The notes under the pieces are model-generated. The model ran no database searches. It saw nothing but the letters and a program-made list of their open reading frames with translations, and had not been told where the DNA came from. Source: Gremmenia infestans (lineage: Eukaryota > Ascomycota > Leotiomycetes > Helotiales > Hamatocanthoscyphaceae). From it: a DNA stretch of 64,000 nt. Positions within the stretch are counted from its first letter, which is position 1. Every line of letters begins with the position of its first letter. The stretch covers positions 310,001 to 374,000 of the forward strand of contig JAFEVB010000018.1 in assembly GCA_032629725.1 (NCBI GenBank), in the 5' to 3' direction. Below, in pieces: positions 1 to 13,424 of this stretch. The translations under genes and the position numbers were made by a program.

Positions 1-724
1 TAGATGAAATGCTTGAAGCGATTTCACTATTCACAACGGACCCTGAATACGACCCGGCGAAGTTTGCGGCACTGGTGGATTGCCGCAACCCAGATCATTT
101 TGGGAATGTGACGAAGTACACAGGCAAGATTGTGCATCGTCCCCAGGGATGGAAATGGTAAGTTTCCATCCGTTTCTCCAGACTATCAGATACTAATCAA
201 GCAGGTCAACCCAACGTATCCCTTGCGACTACTGTCACACCAGCCCCCTTGGAATCTTCTTCCACTACATTCACGTCCGGCCAATCGTTGATGCCGACGG
301 CGACGTCCGACCCAACCTAACTCTCCGCTGTCTAGGATGCAAATTCCACATCGTCCTTAACAAGGAAAAGGACCATTTCAAGCAGCGCAAGCGGAACACC
401 ATCCGTGAATGGCTTCGTGCAGAGGATGGCGAGTGGAACGACGCGGACCTGCTCAAGGCCATCACGGACATTGAAAGCAAAGGCATTATCCTACGGACAA
501 CGCAAATGGATGACCAGCGTCAAGAATTAATAAAGGCGGGTTGGGATCCAGAGGAGGCGGTCCAGACGCCTATTTCAGAGAGGGAGAAAAACCAGAAGTT
601 TAGCTCCTTTCACAGGAGTCCGACAGTGCATGATAAGAGGAATGATCCGAAATTTATGACGGAGCAGGAGAAGCGGTGGAAGCTGATTGCGAGGCCGGAG
701 AGGAGGCATGAGCATGGGTATTGA
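1..724 (+). CDS. Unknown CxxC-containing protein, 3' part
   Basis: Incomplete at the left window edge. Two exons are visible: 1..157 and 205..724, separated by a 47-nt intron with a GTAAGT donor and a TACTAAT branch-like element. The codon TG|G (Trp) spans the junction and the frame stays open to TGA at 722-724. Just after the junction there is a CDYC motif and about 40 residues later a CLGC motif, so a CxxC...CxxC zinc ribbon is possible. The rest is charged (Lys/Glu/Arg) and soluble, with no membrane segment. I do not recognise the family; it may be a fungal-restricted nuclear or cytosolic protein. The next gene, about 1 kb away, converges on it. Confidence 0.7.
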
Positions 725-1724
725 GTCCTGCCCTGCCTCGTCTCCTTCACCACAACCGCAACTGCAATTACAACTTCCCTATAACCCCTCCCCTCCCCGC
801 CTCCAGCTCCCAAAACAGAACAGCATCCTGAGCTGCCCTCACTGAGCACCTCTGCTTCATCAGCCATCTCAACAAGGGACGTCACTTCCAACACCTCATG
901 CACGAGAAATATCTCCAGCCAGCTCAGCTACATTTCTTGGGTAGGGTACGCACGCATAAAGTATCATTCCCCCAAAAGTTCCTGTTTATTACCATTTCTA
1001 TTCCCCCCCCCCGCCAAACACGCACAGCACACTTGTATTTTTACCAAGGGCAGCATTATACCATACACATAACACAACATAGCATGGCACGTTTTTATTC
1101 TATTCCTTTGCACGACACGGGGGTTTTCATTTGGGTAGGCAGGTGGCGTATCTATAGTGGGGGGCGTTTGTTTTGCTTTTGAGGGAAAGGGAGGGGAGGG
1201 GAGGATGTGACGAGGGTGGTAGTTTGTTAATTGATGCGTTTATTTCCTGGGATGCTTGGTATGAATGTGATATTAGGATGAGATGTGAAGGATTGTGTGA
1301 GAGTGAGTAGGTGAGTAAGTCATAATCGGTTTGAGTGAGACAAAGAAGCATGAGCGAGTGAGTGTTCGGGAAAAGGTAAGAATTGAATCATGGTATGTCA
1401 GGTAGGAAGATTCCTAAGATCAAGATAGTTTCATACCGCTAGTCGTCAAGCAGCGTTACTAACTATGCGATTCAAAGCCAGTTCAGCACACCACAAGCAT
1501 TATAGCGGACTAGGTGCACAATATAGTGATTACTGTTCACCCAAGAGAGTGTCTTGTTCATTTCTGTTCGAGATGCTGAGATTATATATACACAGAGAGA
1601 GAGAACATGACCCGTTCCTCCGGGGCCTAGATCAATCAAGGAAAATTAAGAGCACTATATAATGGTATCAGACAAACCTCCTTCCATAACTCCTTCCGCC
1701 TTATTGCCCCTCATCATGAAATTG
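725..1724. other. Convergent intergenic region
   Basis: This lies between the 3' ends of two convergent genes. It holds a poly-C run near 1007-1015 and G-rich runs near 1185-1205. Short open frames here have no recognisable composition, so I see no gene. Confidence 0.5.
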
Positions 1725-2693
1725 CTACGCAAACCGCGCTCCGTGGCTTTCCGCCCTCAGCGGCAATTGCCTGTCAAGGGTGTTGAAAGCCAGTGTTCGT
1801 GGTGTGTAGGGCGTCAAGGTGGCCTTTGGGTGGCTCTTCATCTCCCAGTTCTGCTCGCCCGATTTGTCGGAGGTGGGGGAGTCGTAGGCGCCTTTTCCTT
1901 TGCTGCTTTGCATGTCGTCGATTTCGATCTTGGAATTGGCGCGCTCCGCGGCGCTGGGGATCATGGACCAAATTCCTTGGACTGTGTTGGCGAGGAAGAT
2001 GACCCTGGAGTTTTGTTAGGACTAGAGGAAGGGACCTGCGGATTGTGAAAAGGGGAAGCAACTTACATCATGAATACTGTTACCGCGAAGGTGCCTTTCG
2101 CCATCTGGCAGTAGTGCTCGTACCCAGCTGGTTTCGCGTAAGAGCAGCTCTTGTTGATATACCACGCGATGCTGGATGGATGCTTTGGATCCGAATGGTC
2201 CGGTCCTGCTTGGCCGTAGATGCTCACTATCCATAGAGCGGTGATGATAACATTGGTAACGGTTGCCAGGAGCGGGTACCAGATGTGTAGGGCGAACATG
2301 ACCCATTTTACAATCATAATAAAGGTACACAGCACCGAGATAGCTACGTTGAACTCGGTGATTCTACCAACTATTAGCTCGAGATCAACCCATATCTTGG
2401 ACATATACATACGTATGTGACCAGACGAAAGGAATCGAAGGGATTTTCCGATAGTTCGCATATGCGTATAAGATGGTCTTCGGACTCGAGTTGAATCCAT
2501 TATCGGCACCAATCTGCCACAGCTTCGTCCGGTACAAATTTGGTTCTGCGATACCAAATAGTGCTAATGCTGCCACAGCGCCTGCGAGCTCAAGTACCAT
2601 CAAGGCAATGAGGAATTTGGGCCATCTCCATTTGTTGCTGATGAGGGGAAGTTTGAACATCCTGTCTACGGCACGGCGGCTGAACTCGATCAA
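1725..2693 (-). CDS. Four-TM MARVEL-like membrane protein
   Basis: Three exons on the minus strand (2693..2413, 2363..2067, 2004..1725) give 285 aa. Both introns (49 and 62 nt) have GT-AG ends, and the phases join without a stop. Hydrophobic segments lie at about residues 26-49, 100-120, 124-146 and 183-206, which suggests four transmembrane helices. The loop before the last helix has two cysteines (SCSY and HYCQ). The tail after helix 4 is polar and cytosol-like. Four helices with short loops resemble fungal MARVEL-type or related plasma-membrane proteins, but there is no diagnostic motif, so this is inference. The ATG at 2693 is the first in frame; a further 5' exon cannot be excluded. Confidence 0.72.
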
Positions 2694-5508
2694 CGAGTCC
2701 TTATCGTCGCTAGAGCTGTATACTGTATAAAGGCTGAGGAGAGTGGTGGTGTTGGCGAGAGAAGAGAAGATCGAATGGGTGCAGTCGCAATGGCAGTCGC
2801 CGGGTTATCGACGTCGTCGTCGTGCTGAAGCTTCACATTGGAGAAGGAAGTGGCTTCTTGGAGGGCCGACGTCCATTATATTGAGCAGGCTCATCTTGTC
2901 AGCGCATTGTAGGAGTGTGAGAGCAGTGATCCAATGAGGTGTGATGGCAAGCGCTTGCATGCAGGACTGCAGTCGAGGTGGTATCAAAAACCACCAATGA
3001 GGGGCGCGAGTGAGGTTGCGGGCGCAAAGGCGATGCTTGCAAGTGCTTGGGCCATGCGGGTCTTTCCACAGTGTGCCCCTCCTTCTTCCTTCTCTGTGGT
3101 CAGTCACATTTCAACCTCAGAAATCTCGACTTTAACGCTGAGCTGGTAGCCCGATAGTGATGCCTCCTTCCATTGCCGGTTATAAGGGCGCCTGCTCCTT
3201 CACAAACTCACGCTTTTGCCACCGTTGCGTGTTGAGACGTCCGGAAAGAGACCTAGATGGAGCATTGAAACCCATCTCCAACTGCATCTATGTCTATGCA
3301 CAGATTCCAGCAATCGTCCCAGCGGTACGCAGCTGTGGAGTCCTGTAAGCTTCTAGATGAAGGTGTAGTGATCCAAGAATAATCGCGTAGGCTTAGGGAA
3401 AGCTTCATATCCAGCTTTCCATGTATGTCAGCTTCGCTTGGAAAAAGCTTCGGGGCTTGATACCAGGCTGACTGCTTTGAGGTGAGATGCTGGATATGCA
3501 GAGCATTTGACAGCGGGCCCTCGCTCGTAGTTAGAGGGCTTCGTTGGATCCATTGTGATGGTAGCGAGGGGTAAACCCACTTTGGTCGATTCTAGTGTCT
3601 TTTTATAACTTTGGAGGGTTGCATTTCCTCTGTCTCGTTTCCAATTCGCCCTTCTTTTTTCTCAAGCGGAAAGTTTCGGCTCTAAAGCCCTTCTAAAAGT
3701 TCTTGGAGGTTTGCTCTGCATCTCGCTTCCATGGGCCAGAAATAACATATGCTTACGAAGACGTTATTCTGAGTTCTACTGGAAGTGGACTTCTACATCC
3801 CAGCTTTTCCGGGCCTGAGGATAGTAAAGTATTTGGAGAATGCAACCATGGTCAAAGGAAGCTCTTGTAGTTTTTGGGCTTTCCCATAGCACTTCAGCGC
3901 ATGCTTCTGGCAGATCAATATTTTTCAAAGGCAAGCCTAGCCATTGGAAATCATGCCGCGGCACAAGCCGAATTTTGCGTACAATGCAAAACTGTAGTCC
4001 TGAAGTATAAGGTGATTCAAGATTTGATTTCATTGATCGCTATAACTCTGTGGTCTCCTTGCTCCTAGGACATGGGTGTAGACTATGATACTTCCATCTA
4101 GCTAAGTCACCACCATTCGATGCCCATTTGAGCAATTGAAACTGTTGAAATGTCTCGCCGGAGAATCGGCAATACCTTATCTGCCAGCTTGTAACTCCTG
4201 GATGAATCTGTTTAATAACCTTGTGATGTCTTATATAAAAGTGTCGCAACAGAGGCGATTGTCCCCTACGAGCCTTGTGGTAGTTGAGAGTTGTATGGCA
4301 AATGAGATCAAAGGAGCTTCCACCAGTTCCATGAAGTCCACATCATTTCCGATCTGTAAATGGCGTCTAACGAAATACATGTCTGCCGTTTTGAATCTTC
4401 AGTCGTACCCCTTATAACCCCTTGAACCGCTGTACTGGCTAAGGACAGAAGACGTCAAGTTGGATATATACCTGCTATGGAGGCAAACTCGGGACTGTCC
4501 ACATTCTTAGTACAATGCCCTGTGGATTTTATTCGAGATAGAAGCAGGAAATCTAGAGCTGGAAGGGAACTTGTGCCGCACGATTCATTGCTGTTGCTGT
4601 TACACGAGGACGCCATTGACGGATGGCAACTGATGGGAAGAACGATTCAGCTGTAGTCGACCGTTCCCGTTGTAGATCTATATTTTTGAGAAGAGAGAAT
4701 GGAGAACCAAAATAGTCTGTATATTGCGTGCTAACAAAAAGCCTCGTGCTTGTTGTGCAACTTTCTGCCATCTACAGATAAATCCAAAGTGCAATTACCC
4801 TATCGATACCGTATATATTCTCCTGGAGTACTCGTACTGAAGAAACTTCCTTTTGCATCACCTTGGCATGTTGTTGACATTGATCCAGAAATAAGGTTCT
4901 CATCCCGTCTTCCCCACCCGCATGCACCCCATCTATCTGCAATCAGTTTGTAATATTGACCTTGAATCGGTGTGGACTTATCTCTCCTGTCACCCAAAAG
5001 CTTCACATGCACCACGCACGAAGAATGTCGCAGATTACCCACCCAAATGCTGTTTGAAGGTTGTCCCTGCAGATACGTTACGTCGTGACAGGACAGGTAC
5101 AGGCCATATCCGACCCCTACTGTACGAAGCGCGTTCCTGGATCCTTGCGTGCGCCCCCCCACAGTACTATTTTACTCCCAAAAGTCGACAGCAATTTTCT
5201 CTTTGCCTCCGCTGCCCATAGTATCTTCTCTGCTTCTGCTGGAGCTACAAATGGAAGCAGGGCAAGGGGAATAGAATTATTTTACGGTTTGGATCCATAC
5301 CGCAAACCTCTACGAACCCAGCTATCAGCCTCTTCCACTCCACTGGGCTTGTAAAACGAGCCTGGCCCTGACGTAGGTGAGAAGGTGAAGCTGTACCACA
5401 CCGTACAGTCCAATCAACAGTCTTGGGAGCAATTCCGCGGCCCAATTGTGTACAGCTAGGAGGGAGGAAATCGCACAAGGGCTAATCATTACCAAGCCTT
5501 CCACCTTC
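2694..5508. other. 2.8-kb region without a recognised gene
   Basis: This separates the divergently transcribed membrane-protein gene and the histidine kinase gene. Open frames on both strands are short, overlap in several frames and show no splice-linked continuity or protein-like composition. It probably holds both promoters, a long kinase leader and perhaps degraded sequence. Confidence 0.45.
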
Positions 5509-8500
5509 ATGAAGCCCGAACCAAAGTCTATCTTCACATCTCAGAAAGACTTTAGTGCACAATCAACCCGAGAGCGGACACCCCCTCCGGAAAATCCATC
5601 AACTCCCTCCTCGAATCCCCCTCCGTCTCCCAACACTACCCCCGAAGGCGGCATAGAAAGGGAGGCGGGTCTGCCCACAAGGCTGCAACGTACAGAGACC
5701 TCTACACGAGAGAACTCATCTCGGAATACCCCACAGTCGGTCGGTGATTCAGAGTCACTGTTTCGAAAGCGAGATACAATTCCCTCGACTCCAAATACAT
5801 CGAATGCCTCAAAGCATCCACGATCCGAGGATAGCCTGTCTCGGGCGGTCTCAACTTCTGCCTCGGAGCGGCCATCGAAGAGGAATCGCCCAAGGCTCAA
5901 GTCTCGTCAAACTCTTGGTCGGGAGAGCTTCCAGACGGCGAAGTTAGCAACCCCCATCCTCCCGCCTCCACAGTCGCCCTTGTTCTTCTCACATACGCCG
6001 AGACAACGGCCCTTTCTGCCACCAAACTCCACTACTTCCGACTTGGCAGTAACAATGTTGAACAAAGCGCGGGATGAGATTGGAGGAGTAACGACACTGA
6101 AACTTGCTCGGGGTAGTGTATCCAACGCTACAAGTCCTCCGCGCTCGACAAGCAATTTCTCTGGCAGCTGGGCGTCAAGCAGTACTCCAAGAACTCCAGA
6201 TACTAGAAGCAAATCACCAGGAATGCAAATACTAGGATCGGTTGGAATTGTTGAGCTTCTAGAACAAGATGAAAGGCCAACTTTCATCATAGACGTTGCC
6301 AATCCTGTAAACTTCAAGGCTGGTGGGCTTCTGCAAATCGTCTTTGCAAACGCATCTCTCCGTGCCCATGAATCAACATTTGACCTAATCACAGGGCAAG
6401 AATCACGAGAAAATCCTGGTATTGTGAATGATTTCCCTGAATTCAAAACATGGGCCTTGAGTTTTGTCAAGAACAACGAGTCATTGGATATCTGCTTGCC
6501 CTCGTTCTCGTACGGCGGACTAATTTGGACGTGCAGCACTCTGAGGAAGCGCCTTCGTATTATCAGCGGAAGTGGTAATATTATCGCAACTGGTGCGGGT
6601 TCCTCGAGTGGAGGACAAAGTAGTTCATCCGCCTTGAGTGAACGGACTCGGGGACATCTTCTACTCGGCACGACACGCTCTCCCCTCGCACAAGCTTCAG
6701 AGCCTGCAGAAGACTACTTCGGAGATACAGCACCTGATGCGGTCTTCAATAATGCGCCTCTGCAACATTTGCCGAGTCCAATGACTATAGATGATTTGGT
6801 TCCTTCTAAGCAAACGATGACAACTTCACAGAGCGGGCTATTAAGTGGTGAGATGATTGCGGCGAATCATTCCGACACTTCGTCGTTTGACTGGACTAGA
6901 CTCCCATTATCAGCAGCTCTTCCCAAGCACATACAGTTTGCTCGAAGTATAGATTGGGCGAGTACTGCTCTTGGTCCTATTGAGGATTGGTCCTTTGACC
7001 TAAGAGCAATGTGCAATCTTATAATGGGCTCACCTCACCCAGCTGCCCTGTATTGGGGTGACGATTATACTATTTTATACAACGAAGCGTATATTATGCT
7101 GGCTGGACAGAAGCATCCAAATCTAATGGTAAGTGTCTGGAGTTGAAGAAATTCCCTGCATCTTCAGTGTGACTGAAATGTTCTATTCACGTCAAATGGG
7201 TTCGCTTTGGGGCAATGAGACCGCGTAGATAAGGGCACTAGTCTTCCCAATTCGCGGATCAGCGTCTTGGGAACGTCGTCATCGTCAAGTGCAGACTCTT
7301 AGAGATCTTCTTATGAGTGCATGGTGTCTTTTCATACATTTAAATGTATATTTCAGTGCCAATAGGGGCTAATAGAATTCTAGGGCAAAAGCTATAGGAT
7401 AGCCTGGGCAGAGATCTGGCCTGAAATTGAGGATGTATTTGCTGGTGCAATGGAAAGTGGCCAGTCCACGATGAAGGATGATGATTGCCTCTTCATCAGA
7501 CGAAACGGCTACCTTGAAGAAAGTTACTTCTCTTGGTCTATCGTTCCCCTCGTTGGTGAGGACGGATCCGTGGTGGGTCTCTATAACCCATCTTTCGAAA
7601 AGACTCGACGCAAAATTGCAGAGCGAAGGATGCTTACACTTAGAGAAATTGGCGACAAAACTGCTGTAGCACGAGAATTAAATGGATTCTGGGGTCAAGT
7701 TATTAAGGGTCTCGAGTATAATGGTACGGGAACTCTTCACAACACTTGACTTGGCCTGAGGCGCTGACAAACTGCAGAGTACGATATCCCCTTTGCATTT
7801 CTATATTCTGTGACCGATGATTTCGAGAGTGATCAGAGTTCTATGCAGAGTGGTTCACTGGCAGCTGCCCCTTCTTGTGTCCTCGAGGCGACCATTGGAG
7901 TCCCTGGAGGTCATAAAGCATCCGTAAGCCCATTAGATCTCAAGACCAGTGAAGAAGGCTTTGCTCCGTACCTGCGAGAGTCCATGAAGACAGATAGACC
8001 TGTGCTTCTCACTACCGAAGAAGGAACTTTGTCATCTGAGTTGATAGAGGGTTTGGAATGGCGTGGCTTTGGCGGTAAGATATCTCATTCGTTTTCCCTT
8101 CGTGCACCAGCGACCCTTGCTCCAAGGATCTGGCTCTTCTGGGTCATTGTTGCACTCGTAAAACTTTGTTAAAATAAAGCTAATTCCTCGTTCTTCCCAG
8201 ATCCATGTCGCGCTGCGGTCGTGTGTCCCATACATCCAACGACAGGGGAATCCATACTCGGTTTCCTTGTGATGGGCGTCAATCCTCGACGACCTTACGA
8301 TGATGATTATAACCTTTTCGTCCAACTGCTCAGTCGCCAGCTTGCTACATCGATGGCATCTGTCGTTCTCTTTGAAGAGGAAATAAGACGGGGTCAACGT
8401 GCGGCACGTCTGGCTGCCTTGGATCGACAGGAACTATCGAAACAGCTTGACTTGAGAACCCAGGAAAAGGTGGAGAGCGAAACTAAGTTTACTCGAATGG

Positions 8501-10422
8501 CCGAGTTTGCTCCCGTTGGCATGTTCATTGCAAATTCAACGGGCCAAATTACGTACAGTAATGATACCTGGTGGGAAATCTCTCGGCATCCTAGATCTTC
8601 CAGCAGTGCCGATATGTGGATGGATAGTATCAAGCCGGAAGATCGGGCAGAGGTCGAAAATATATGGAAGACACTGGTTGACAGCAAGACTGCGGTAACC
8701 CACGAGTTCCGATTCAAAACTCCATGGGAAGACCGCAATGGAAATATGGGCGATACTTGGGTTTTGATGAGTGCTTACCCCGAGAAAGACGGCAACGGAC
8801 AGCTCAAGAGTGTATTTGGAAGCATCACGAATATCTCTTCTCAAAAGTCAGCTGAAGACTTTCAAAAACGACGGACGGATGAAGCCATCGAACTGAAGAG
8901 GCAGCAAGAGAACTTCATCGACATGACCTCCCACGAAATGAGGAATCCACTATCAGCCATATTGCAATGCAGTGACGAGATCTCTACCTCGTTAACCGAA
9001 TACAAATCCGATAACGATGTCATATTGGACCAGCGACTTGGGGGAATATTAGATGGCAGCGTTGATGCGGCTCAGACGATCGCCCTCTGCGCACAACACC
9101 AAAAACGAATTGTTGATGACATTCTTACGCTTTCCAAACTCGATTCTGCGCTTCTAGTCGTCACCCCTGTCGATGTGCAACCCGTTGCAGTTGTTCAAAG
9201 AGCACTCAAGATGTTTGCAGGGGAGCTAGACACCAACGACATTGCTATGGAATTTCGCATGGAAAAGTCCTACTTAGATCTTGACGTAGATCATGTCAAA
9301 CTGGATCCCTCGAGACTCCTCCAAGTCCTCATCAATCTCACGACGAACGCCATCAAATTTACCCACACTCAGGAGAAACGGACCATTATAGTCAGCGTTG
9401 CAGCAAGTAAGGAGCGTCCAGATGGTAGCGAATGTGGTGTTACCTATTTTCCCAGCCGCTCAAATAGGAAGGATCTACTTACAGAGGATTCCGAGTGGGG
9501 AACTGGAGAAGCTATCTACCTTCAGTTTTCAGTTCAAGATACCGGTCGAGGACTGGATGAAAAAGAGAAGACTCTTTTGTTTCAAAGGTTCCGGCAAGCT
9601 TCACCAAGAACGCATGTACAGTATGGTGGAAGCGGCCTGGGTTTGTTCATTTCCAGAGAACTTACGGAACTACAAGGAGGCGAGATTGGCGTGTCCTCCG
9701 AACGGGGTGTCGGTAGCACTTTTGCGTTTTATGTAAAGGCGCGAAGAGTCGACCGTGTTCCAGATGCCGCAGCGAATTCCCTGCGGAGACCTTCATCACA
9801 TTCCGCCATCGTTATTGAAAGCAGAAGAAACTCTTCTGGGAAAGCCATACAACGTTCAAGTACCAACAGTCGGAAACTTTCTGCACCGGTCATCCCAACC
9901 TCGTCGCCTAGATTGTCTCCATCATTGCTCGATCTCTCCAAAATACAGGTCCTGATTGTCGAGGATAACCTGGTCAATCAGCGAGTCCTCCAGAAGCAAC
10001 TGAAGAATATCGGCTTTATGACGGTGGTTGCAAATCATGGTGGCGAGGCCCTAGATGTCCTTAAAACCTCTCGCTTCTGGACCGGCCGTGAGAAAGATGG
10101 AGTTGATCTGGCTCTCATCCTTATGGATTTAGAGATGCCAGTTATGGATGGTCTCACATGTGCCAAGGCAATTAGAGATTACGAGGCCAATGGGACCATT
10201 GTTGGACATGTCCCAATCATTGCCGTCACGGCCAACGCTCGGTTGGAGCAGATCGAGACGGCAATAGCTGCTGGAATGGTGAGTTTATTGAAGTTGTTGT
10301 AAGCTACGCATACTAACGAATGACAGGATGATGTTGTTTCAAAGCCATTCCGGATACCAGATTTGATACCCAAGATCGAAGAACTAGTAACGAAAAGTAA
10401 TGCGGCAAGAAGACCGAGATAA
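5509..10422 (+). CDS. PAS/GAF hybrid histidine kinase with receiver domain
   Basis: Five exons (5509..7128, 7384..7723, 7778..8074, 8201..10278, 10327..10422) encode 1476 aa. Residues 1-215 are Ser/Pro-rich and disordered. A PAS-like segment follows near 244-365, a second PAS-type segment near 478-620, a GAF-like region near 655-820 and a third PAS near 850-960. The HisKA H-box SHEMRNPL places the phospho-accepting His at 997. HATPase_c boxes are clear: INLTTNAIKFT (about 1132), DTGRGLD, and GGSGLGLF. A C-terminal receiver starts near 1334 with the VEDN acidic pair, Asp1395 in LMDLEMPVMDG and a conserved Lys in SKPF. Such fungal kinases relay phosphate to Ypd1 and response regulators in stress, light or redox sensing; the signal here is unknown. 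No membrane segment was seen, so it is probably cytosolic. ATG 5509 was chosen over an in-frame ATG at 5446. Intron 1 is long (255 nt). Confidence 0.93.
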
Positions 10423-10496
10423 CAGAGTCCAAATGGATTCTACCCCTTTCATGATTATATATTTGATTTTTTATGTCAATACTATTTAGAAGTACA

Positions 10497-10512
10497 AGAC
10501 AGACAGACAGAC
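10497..10512. repeat. (AGAC)4 microsatellite
   Basis: Four perfect AGAC units about 75 bp past the histidine kinase stop codon, probably in its 3' UTR. Confidence 0.85.
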
Positions 10513-10560
10513 AAACAACGGTAAGATAGTGGTAGTAAAGGCACTAGGCTGTTGCATGGG

Positions 10561-10579
10561 ATATATATATATATATATA
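10561..10579. repeat. (AT)n microsatellite
   Basis: Uninterrupted alternating AT run in the 3' flank of the histidine kinase gene. Confidence 0.9.
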
Positions 10580-11231
10580 CTACTGACAGCACTTTTAGTG
10601 CATTGTATGCGTGCAAAGAGGTATGGGATTGCAATACCTAGGACAATGTTTTAGGTATCAGGCTATTAATGACTTATGAATGAATAATTGATTTATTCTC
10701 ATCATTTCGCTGCAGGCTGCAGTGTTGTCTCTATCACGATTATTTCTTTTGTGCAAGTGAAAATGTGAAGCTAAGGTGGGGTAGACGACGAGAGTTGGTC
10801 TGCAACAGGGCACTATGGTAAAGTCTCTTCATCCGAGGGCATCTGGCATTTCTCGAGTCTATCTATCCATTCCTTGATGTGATCCAAAACAAATGTGGAC
10901 ATGACTTCTGCCTAGGGAGATGGAATCATTGCGAAGATTCAATGACACATTTTATTACCAATTCATCTCCTTGACCATCTTCCGAATACAGTAAGAATTC
11001 CTCAGGTCCCTCCCTGTACCCAAGATTCTACCAATCACAATTCTATGAATTTGAAGCCAGCTCCCACGCGGCAGGTGGATTGCCATATCGTCCCACCCCA
11101 AGCACAGCTGTTAAACGGCTATGGGTATATCCCTGCTCACTCTCGATTTCCTTGCGAAAGGTATTCTATTCTAGCATGCGGCTGCAGGCGTGCATGACTT
11201 GTTGTTTACATTCATTGGCTCTCTTCAGTCT

Positions 11232-12514
11232 TCAACCCAGAATCCAAAGAGCCGCGGCTGGTACAAGGATAGCCAGCACGGCATTCACGTATAGCTGTCC
11301 TCCGGCTTCTGTGGCTATACTACCTGCAGCCATGCTCTTAGCGCTGCTTGTGGGAGATGTGGAGGCTGCGGTTGGGCTTGTGGCTGTATGATTGGTTAGC
11401 GGGTTGGAGGGAATGGGGTTGGAGGCGTTCAAGGGGGAGTGCTCTGCGATCAGCTACACGACACACTTGTAACGGTATTTGGAGAATATCTGGGTAGGTG
11501 TATTCGAAGAAACACCACTTGGAGATACCATAGTAGAGGATTTGCTCTGAGAACCACAATTGAGGAGCTTTACTTGAAGAAATTATTGACGTACTAGAAT
11601 CTGTACTTGAGGCAGCTGCACTCGGGGCAACTGTACTACTACTTCCGGAACTCGAGGCGGGACCGGCGCATGCTGGGACTTTAGATTGGGGTTGGACGAA
11701 ACCCGTTTTCCCCTCTGCATTTGGAGCCGACAGAAGCTTAGCTGCTTTTTTTAAAGATGCATACCACACGTTGGCCATCTTTTGGTAACCGTCGTCGTTG
11801 GGATGTGTTCCGTCGACAGGGTTTATATCACTTGTTGGAACGGCGCTGTGCATGTCTGCAAAGAGGACCTTGACGCCGCTGTCTGCTAGTGTCGCCATTT
11901 CGGTCTTGAATCCACTGTTCACTGATAGGATACAGGTTTCGACATCTGCCACCAAGTTGGGAATGAGGTTCGAGACGATGACTACAACATTCGGGATTGC
12001 AGCGGTGAGGTTTTGGACCAGATTAACCATTCTGGTTGGGGCATTGGCCGTGTCGACATCTAAATTACAGTCATTTGTGCCCAAATGAATCATAACAACG
12101 TTGGGCTGGTAATCGTAAGATCCAGAACTGGTTGACTTATCCTGGACCTGGCTGATTAGGTATCCAGGATATGCTTCGACGGCATTATCGGCCATGAGTC
12201 CATTGTTGCGAGTACCAGTGAAAGCAATGTTATTGCCGCCATCTAATATCAATTTCTCCAATGGACCGCGATAGCCATTGCCCGTAGTCGAGTGCGTACC
12301 CCAAGTAACCGAGGCTCCGAGAGCCATGATCTTGAAGTCGACGCATTTATCAATTGAGCGGTCTCGCAGTAATTGAGAGGACTCATCCTGAGCCGGAAAC
12401 GTCAGAGATGCCAAAGCGTTTCCTATGCCTATAACAATTGAGTTGAATTCTGGAGAGAAACGGACAGACAGGATACTCACAGCACAGCAGCGGGAGATAT
12501 ATGAGAGGAGACAT
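11232..12514 (-). CDS. Secreted, GPI-anchored SGNH/GDSL esterase
   Basis: Three exons (12514..12481, 12428..11574, 11443..11232) encode 366 aa. The start MSPLIYLPLLCC, split by a 52-nt intron, gives a signal peptide ending near residue 20. The SGNH block I is ALGASVTWG with nucleophile Ser51; the usual GDS is GAS. Block III is HLGTND and the Asp/His block is DGTHPNDDG. A Ser/Thr-rich linker follows. After the last intron the C-terminus ends in a small-residue stretch (AAGSI) plus a hydrophobic tail ending AALWILG, typical of a GPI-attachment signal. It probably removes acyl groups from wall or plant polysaccharides, as CE3-type and related esterases do; the substrate is inferred only. Retention of the 130-nt last intron would replace the anchor (see findings). 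Confidence 0.85.
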
Positions 12515-13424
12515 ATTAGAGAATTATTTTGCGAAGGAAAAGGAAGACAAAAACAAAGGAGAATCGCGAAAGTTCAAGAAGCCAGCAACGTCAGACAGGA
12601 ACGAAACAGAAGTCCGTGATGCGGTGCGTACGGGGGGGTATAAGAATGTTTCTTGGCAAACAGCAAAACACCTACCGATTTGAATTATCGGCACCTGCAG
12701 GTTTCACTAGTAAGGATAACGCTCCGTCGGAGGGCCGTGCCTGTGTCTTTTGGGCTGAATGGCCGAAGATATGATATCTATGAGCTAGAACAAAACAGGC
12801 AAATGGGTTATCCTAATACAGGCAGGTGTGTTCCGAATGGAATAGCTAAATGGTCAAATAGCCCGAGGCTATGTCAGCCACAACGCCACAATAAGGCTCT
12901 TGCGGTTAGGATGACGAAGGCGAAGCTTTTTGATCGCCGTTGATCCTGGCATTGGCCGAGAACTATCTAGGTCTAGGTAGGCGAGGCGTCTATTTAAAGT
13001 TGAAAGCTGACTAGATCAGTTCAATTTCGGCACATTACGCCTTACTCGCGTATTCTTTGCTCAATTATGCGGGAGATAGAAGTGAGCAAGTTGCTCAACG
13101 ATATCTTGATGCTTGTTGGTCTAGAGAATGAAGACAGTACGAAGTAGCTCACGATTTTTTCCCGGTAGAACTCACAAATGCCGTGGTACCTTGCCCCGCA
13201 TGTTCGTCTAGACTTCTGTCTAAGACTCGGCAGGGTTCTCGTTGACGAGTTATTTCTTCAATTCCTAGTACGATGCTGTAGTAAGCTGTTTTCGATTACT
13301 CCTCTGCAAGGAACGTAAATTTTGAATCATATAACGCGACAAACAGTTTGTACTGCAAAAGACAATGATTGAAGCCCCTGACGCTTTTGAAAATCACCGG
13401 TCGCAAATGCCCTTCAGTGACATC
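12515..13424. other. Intergenic region between two secreted-enzyme genes
   Basis: This is upstream of the esterase and downstream of the pectin methylesterase. It contains a repeated CTAGGT pattern near 12967-12978. I see no supported gene. Confidence 0.45.

Larger units (their letters stand above)
10423..11231. other. Convergent intergenic region
   Basis: This is the 3' flank of the kinase and of the convergent esterase. It carries the two microsatellites listed separately and no recognisable coding sequence. Confidence 0.5.

Noticed and set aside
5907..6671. 254-codon open frame on the minus strand
   Set aside because: It lies wholly opposite exon 1 of the histidine kinase, whose frame continues through introns into clear domains; the antisense frame has no features.
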